From Channa striata (lineage: Eukaryota; Chordata; Actinopteri; Anabantiformes; Channidae): a stretch of DNA of 64,000 nt. The translations under genes and the position numbers were made by a program. Positions within the stretch are counted from its first letter, which is position 1; the number at the start of each line of letters is the position of its first letter. The notes under the pieces were generated by a model. The model was given only the letters and a program-made list of their open reading frames with translations, had not been told where the DNA came from and searched no databases. The stretch is from assembly GCA_033026295.1 (NCBI GenBank), contig CM065170.1:6704540-6768539 (forward strand). Direction: 5' to 3'. This document shows, piece by piece, positions 61,401 to 64,000 of the stretch.

Positions 61401-64000
61401 ACAGGCTGATCTTGATAAGCTGGGAGACATGCTATTAATTTAGGTTTCTGATCCACGCACCAAATCTGACCTTCATGGCCAAGGAAACAAAGCCCTCTTA
61501 CAAAAGCAGTGGCATCTCCAGGATGCTGCTATATTCCGTGGTTATATTTTCCTATTACAGATGAGGTAACATCCTTCCACAAATGCAATTATCATCAAAT
61601 CTATGATAAGAAGTTAGATTTCTTAATCCTCTAAGAAGTGATGGCTTGCAGAAACGTCCAAGTATCTCGTATTTATTTCCACTTTCTGCACAATATTCTT
61701 TTATACTCTTTTCCTCACTTCCTCTCTCTCAATCTTCTTCTTGTTTTCGGTGTCAGACTAAGAGGAAGGAGTGGCTGCTGTACTGCTTGACAGAGTGGGG
61801 GTTATTGTGTTTTTTTGTTGCTGCTGTGAAGCTGTCAACTGCTCGCCTGGGGAGGAAGACGTATAAAGACAACGAGACAGGAGTGTATCACATGGAGTTG
61901 AGCTGTCACACACATAGAGGGAAGGCTTCCGTCATCACGTTCACATACTAATTCAGAAGGTCATACATGGCAGGAGGCGGGTGGTTTCACAAAGATCCAA
62001 GGGCAGAATAAGTGATTCGCGGACCCCGGGCAAGTCCACATACGGGGCCCCCGTCCTTCTTTTTTACCAGCCGTCTAGCTAAAAATGTTATTGGTACTAA
62101 TAAAGTCGCTGCTAGTATCTGTCATTTTTACTTTATATGAGTGAGCAAAAGCCTGAGACCATGAGTGAAAATATACCTTTCCAGAGGAAACTAAAACTAA
62201 TGTGTCCCACCTCCTCCATCCTGATTCGCTTTTCACCCTTTTTCAGGGAAGGTTTTTATGTTTCATTATGCATTTACAAGCATATTTCTGTTGTTTAATA
62301 ATGCCATATTTGAGCCATAAATTATTGAATGAATTAATTGAGTTAAATGTTGTAACTGCTGAACCTGTTGCCTAGTGATTCACAGTATTAATTCAAAGTG
62401 ATTTTCCTTTGAAACTAGTTTCTGCTGTCCATAATCACATAACTATCTTTGCTGGAGTCTTAATGATTGGAATTCATACCAAAAAAAAAAATGAAGCAGT
62501 GTACAATACAAATCTAATTCCTGCCATTTCCCAGCACAAATAACATGCAAATTTGACCACAACATCCAGCTGTTCATTTACATCTGCTGATGCACCAGGT
62601 ATCATAGTTATTCCATCCATGCTGAAATCATCATACTGTCACAAATCTGATATTCATTGATCTGGGATCAGTCAGCTTGACCAATGTCTACTGCACTCCG
62701 TCATAAACATGATCACACAGTTTGGGCTGTCATACCTTAAACAAGGTGATTGTTCTGTTAAATCTAAGACAGATAATTGATATCACACTGCTGAAAAGTC
62801 CATTATTTAAAAAATGAACTGGAGCTAAAACTGGCTTTATATTTACCGGCTTTAAAACACTTTGCGTTCCCTCCTCCGTGCTGTGCGCTGATTTTATTCT
62901 CTTGAAGGACTTGAGATTGCTCTGTCTGGTCCAGTCCAAATGTTCATTTGAACATTTACGTTTGTCCCTCTGCTAGTCAAGTTGCCATGTTTTCCAAACC
63001 CTTCCTGTTGTTGCTCGATTCCATTCTCTGAATGCAGAGTGGCTCCTATTGTAAAGCAGAAACAGGAAACATAGTCTCTCTTTCACTGACGTTAGTGCAG
63101 AATGTAGATTGGAGAATGAAAGTCTTTTTTGGAATACTGATGACTGCTGGTGTATCATTTTTATTGATCACAGATGAGAAAATTAGAACAGATGCAAACA
63201 GCAAGGCTTTTGTAGTTAAACTAGAAACTGTCTGTGTGGCAGGAAGTCTGATCTTGCATAGTTTGGGTGATCTAGATGGCCAGTAGAGTTTGTAAACTTG
63301 CTGGCAGCGTGAGTGAGTGAATTATGCCTTCTAGAAGAATTACAAGGGTATTTTGCAGAGGAGAGGAATGTAAACTTTATTGCTTGCTTTACAGCAAATG
63401 GTATGAGTCATCTTTTCTCACATTTTGTCACTTGGTGCCACTGGATAGCTTTTACCATGGAAACTAAGCTTTAATGGCTGTGAAACACAAAGCTGACGTC
63501 AAAGAACTAAAGGTGGCGAAGATCAAATACTGTGTTATTTGTGTCAGTTTTGACTGTTGTCACACTGTTCAGTGGGGAAGTATCAGTTATTACAAGCCCA
63601 GTAATATGGTTTGATAATAGTTAAAGATTCAATGTTGTGTGTTTAAGTAGGGGGAGATGCTTCCCACATCAAAGAGTAAATGTTTCTAGTCCAGAACCCA
63701 AATCATGATCTTTCCCTAAACCTCACCTGCAGTTTTTGTACCTAAACCTATTCACTTAGATTCTGTGTGTAACGCTAAACAGCTTGGTCAGCGTTAATTT
63801 TGTAATTTTGAGATCAGGTACAGAATAAAGCATGATAAGAACTTAATAAACCAACTACGAGACAAGTCACCTACTAATCATGGTGTGTTAAGAACTGATA
63901 AAGTCCCTCTGAGCGTTTAATTTACTGTCTAATGCCATAGACCAGTCTAAAAATCTGCTCAGTTTGTGATACACACATTAATATTCCCTTACGACTACTG
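58401..64000. other. Gene-free stretch to the window end
   Basis: No supported exon. T runs at 58,571-58,585 and 59,850-59,868. CGGACCCCGGGCAAG...ACGGGGCCCC at 62,020-62,051 is a local GC-rich oddity of unknown origin. Frames at 61,646-61,951 and 63,032-63,286 carry no known motif. Confidence 0.45.

Noticed and set aside
62020..62060. GC-rich CGGACCCCGGGCAAG...GGGGCCCC as a transposon end
   Set aside because: Resembles phrases in some hAT elements, but no partner terminus was found nearby.
1..64000. CRISPR arrays, prophage, operons or bacterial mobile elements
   Set aside because: Repeat spacing, intron-type signals, microsatellites and the vertebrate gene rule out a prokaryotic reading. 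No regular repeat-spacer array exists.

Overview
The window is vertebrate genomic DNA, almost certainly from a ray-finned (teleost) fish. The evidence is one clear vertebrate gene (tmem121), short tandem repeats of every common type, and degraded dispersed repeats that look like teleost families. There are no operons, no bacterial-type gene packing and no CRISPR array. Only about 1 kb of the 64 kb is protein-coding with good support.

Layout. (1) 1-4,500: tmem121 lies on the minus strand. Its whole 314-residue protein is in one exon (CDS 2,749-3,693) behind a good splice acceptor at 3,793/3,794. A likely 3' UTR runs to about 1,660, and CpG-rich sequence upstream probably holds a promoter. A separate small CpG-rich patch sits at about 1,100-1,270. 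(2) 4,500-35,600: about 31 kb with no convincing coding exon. It holds microsatellites, a 30-bp minisatellite (17,161-17,250), short repeat copies (9,887-10,166 and 24,183-24,410), a tRNA-like fragment (31,897), and AT-rich blocks that read like conserved non-coding elements. (3) 35,640-36,560: a strong CpG island with a consensus splice donor on the minus strand at 36,286/36,285. This is either a distant first exon of tmem121 or the promoter of an unidentified transcript. (4) 36,660-64,000: again no convincing coding exon. It contains a tandem dispersed repeat (37,464-37,835), a perfect 32-bp palindrome (41,223-41,254), a dense AT-rich candidate enhancer block (43,960-45,560), a decayed LINE reverse-transcriptase fragment (49,174-49,329), a tRNA-like/SINE-head fragment (51,953-52,018) and a hAT-like element with inverted ends (56,205-56,811).

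Interpretation. A lone membrane-protein gene beside about 60 kb of gene-poor, homeodomain- and octamer-motif-rich sequence fits a regulatory desert. The desert could act on tmem121, on the transcript starting at the 36-kb CpG island, or on a developmental gene outside the window. Nothing in the window decides which. I found no novel multi-gene system. The items most worth a second look are the orphan CpG-island promoter, the 44-45.5 kb candidate enhancer block, and the two opposite-orientation copies of the ~127-bp-period repeat.
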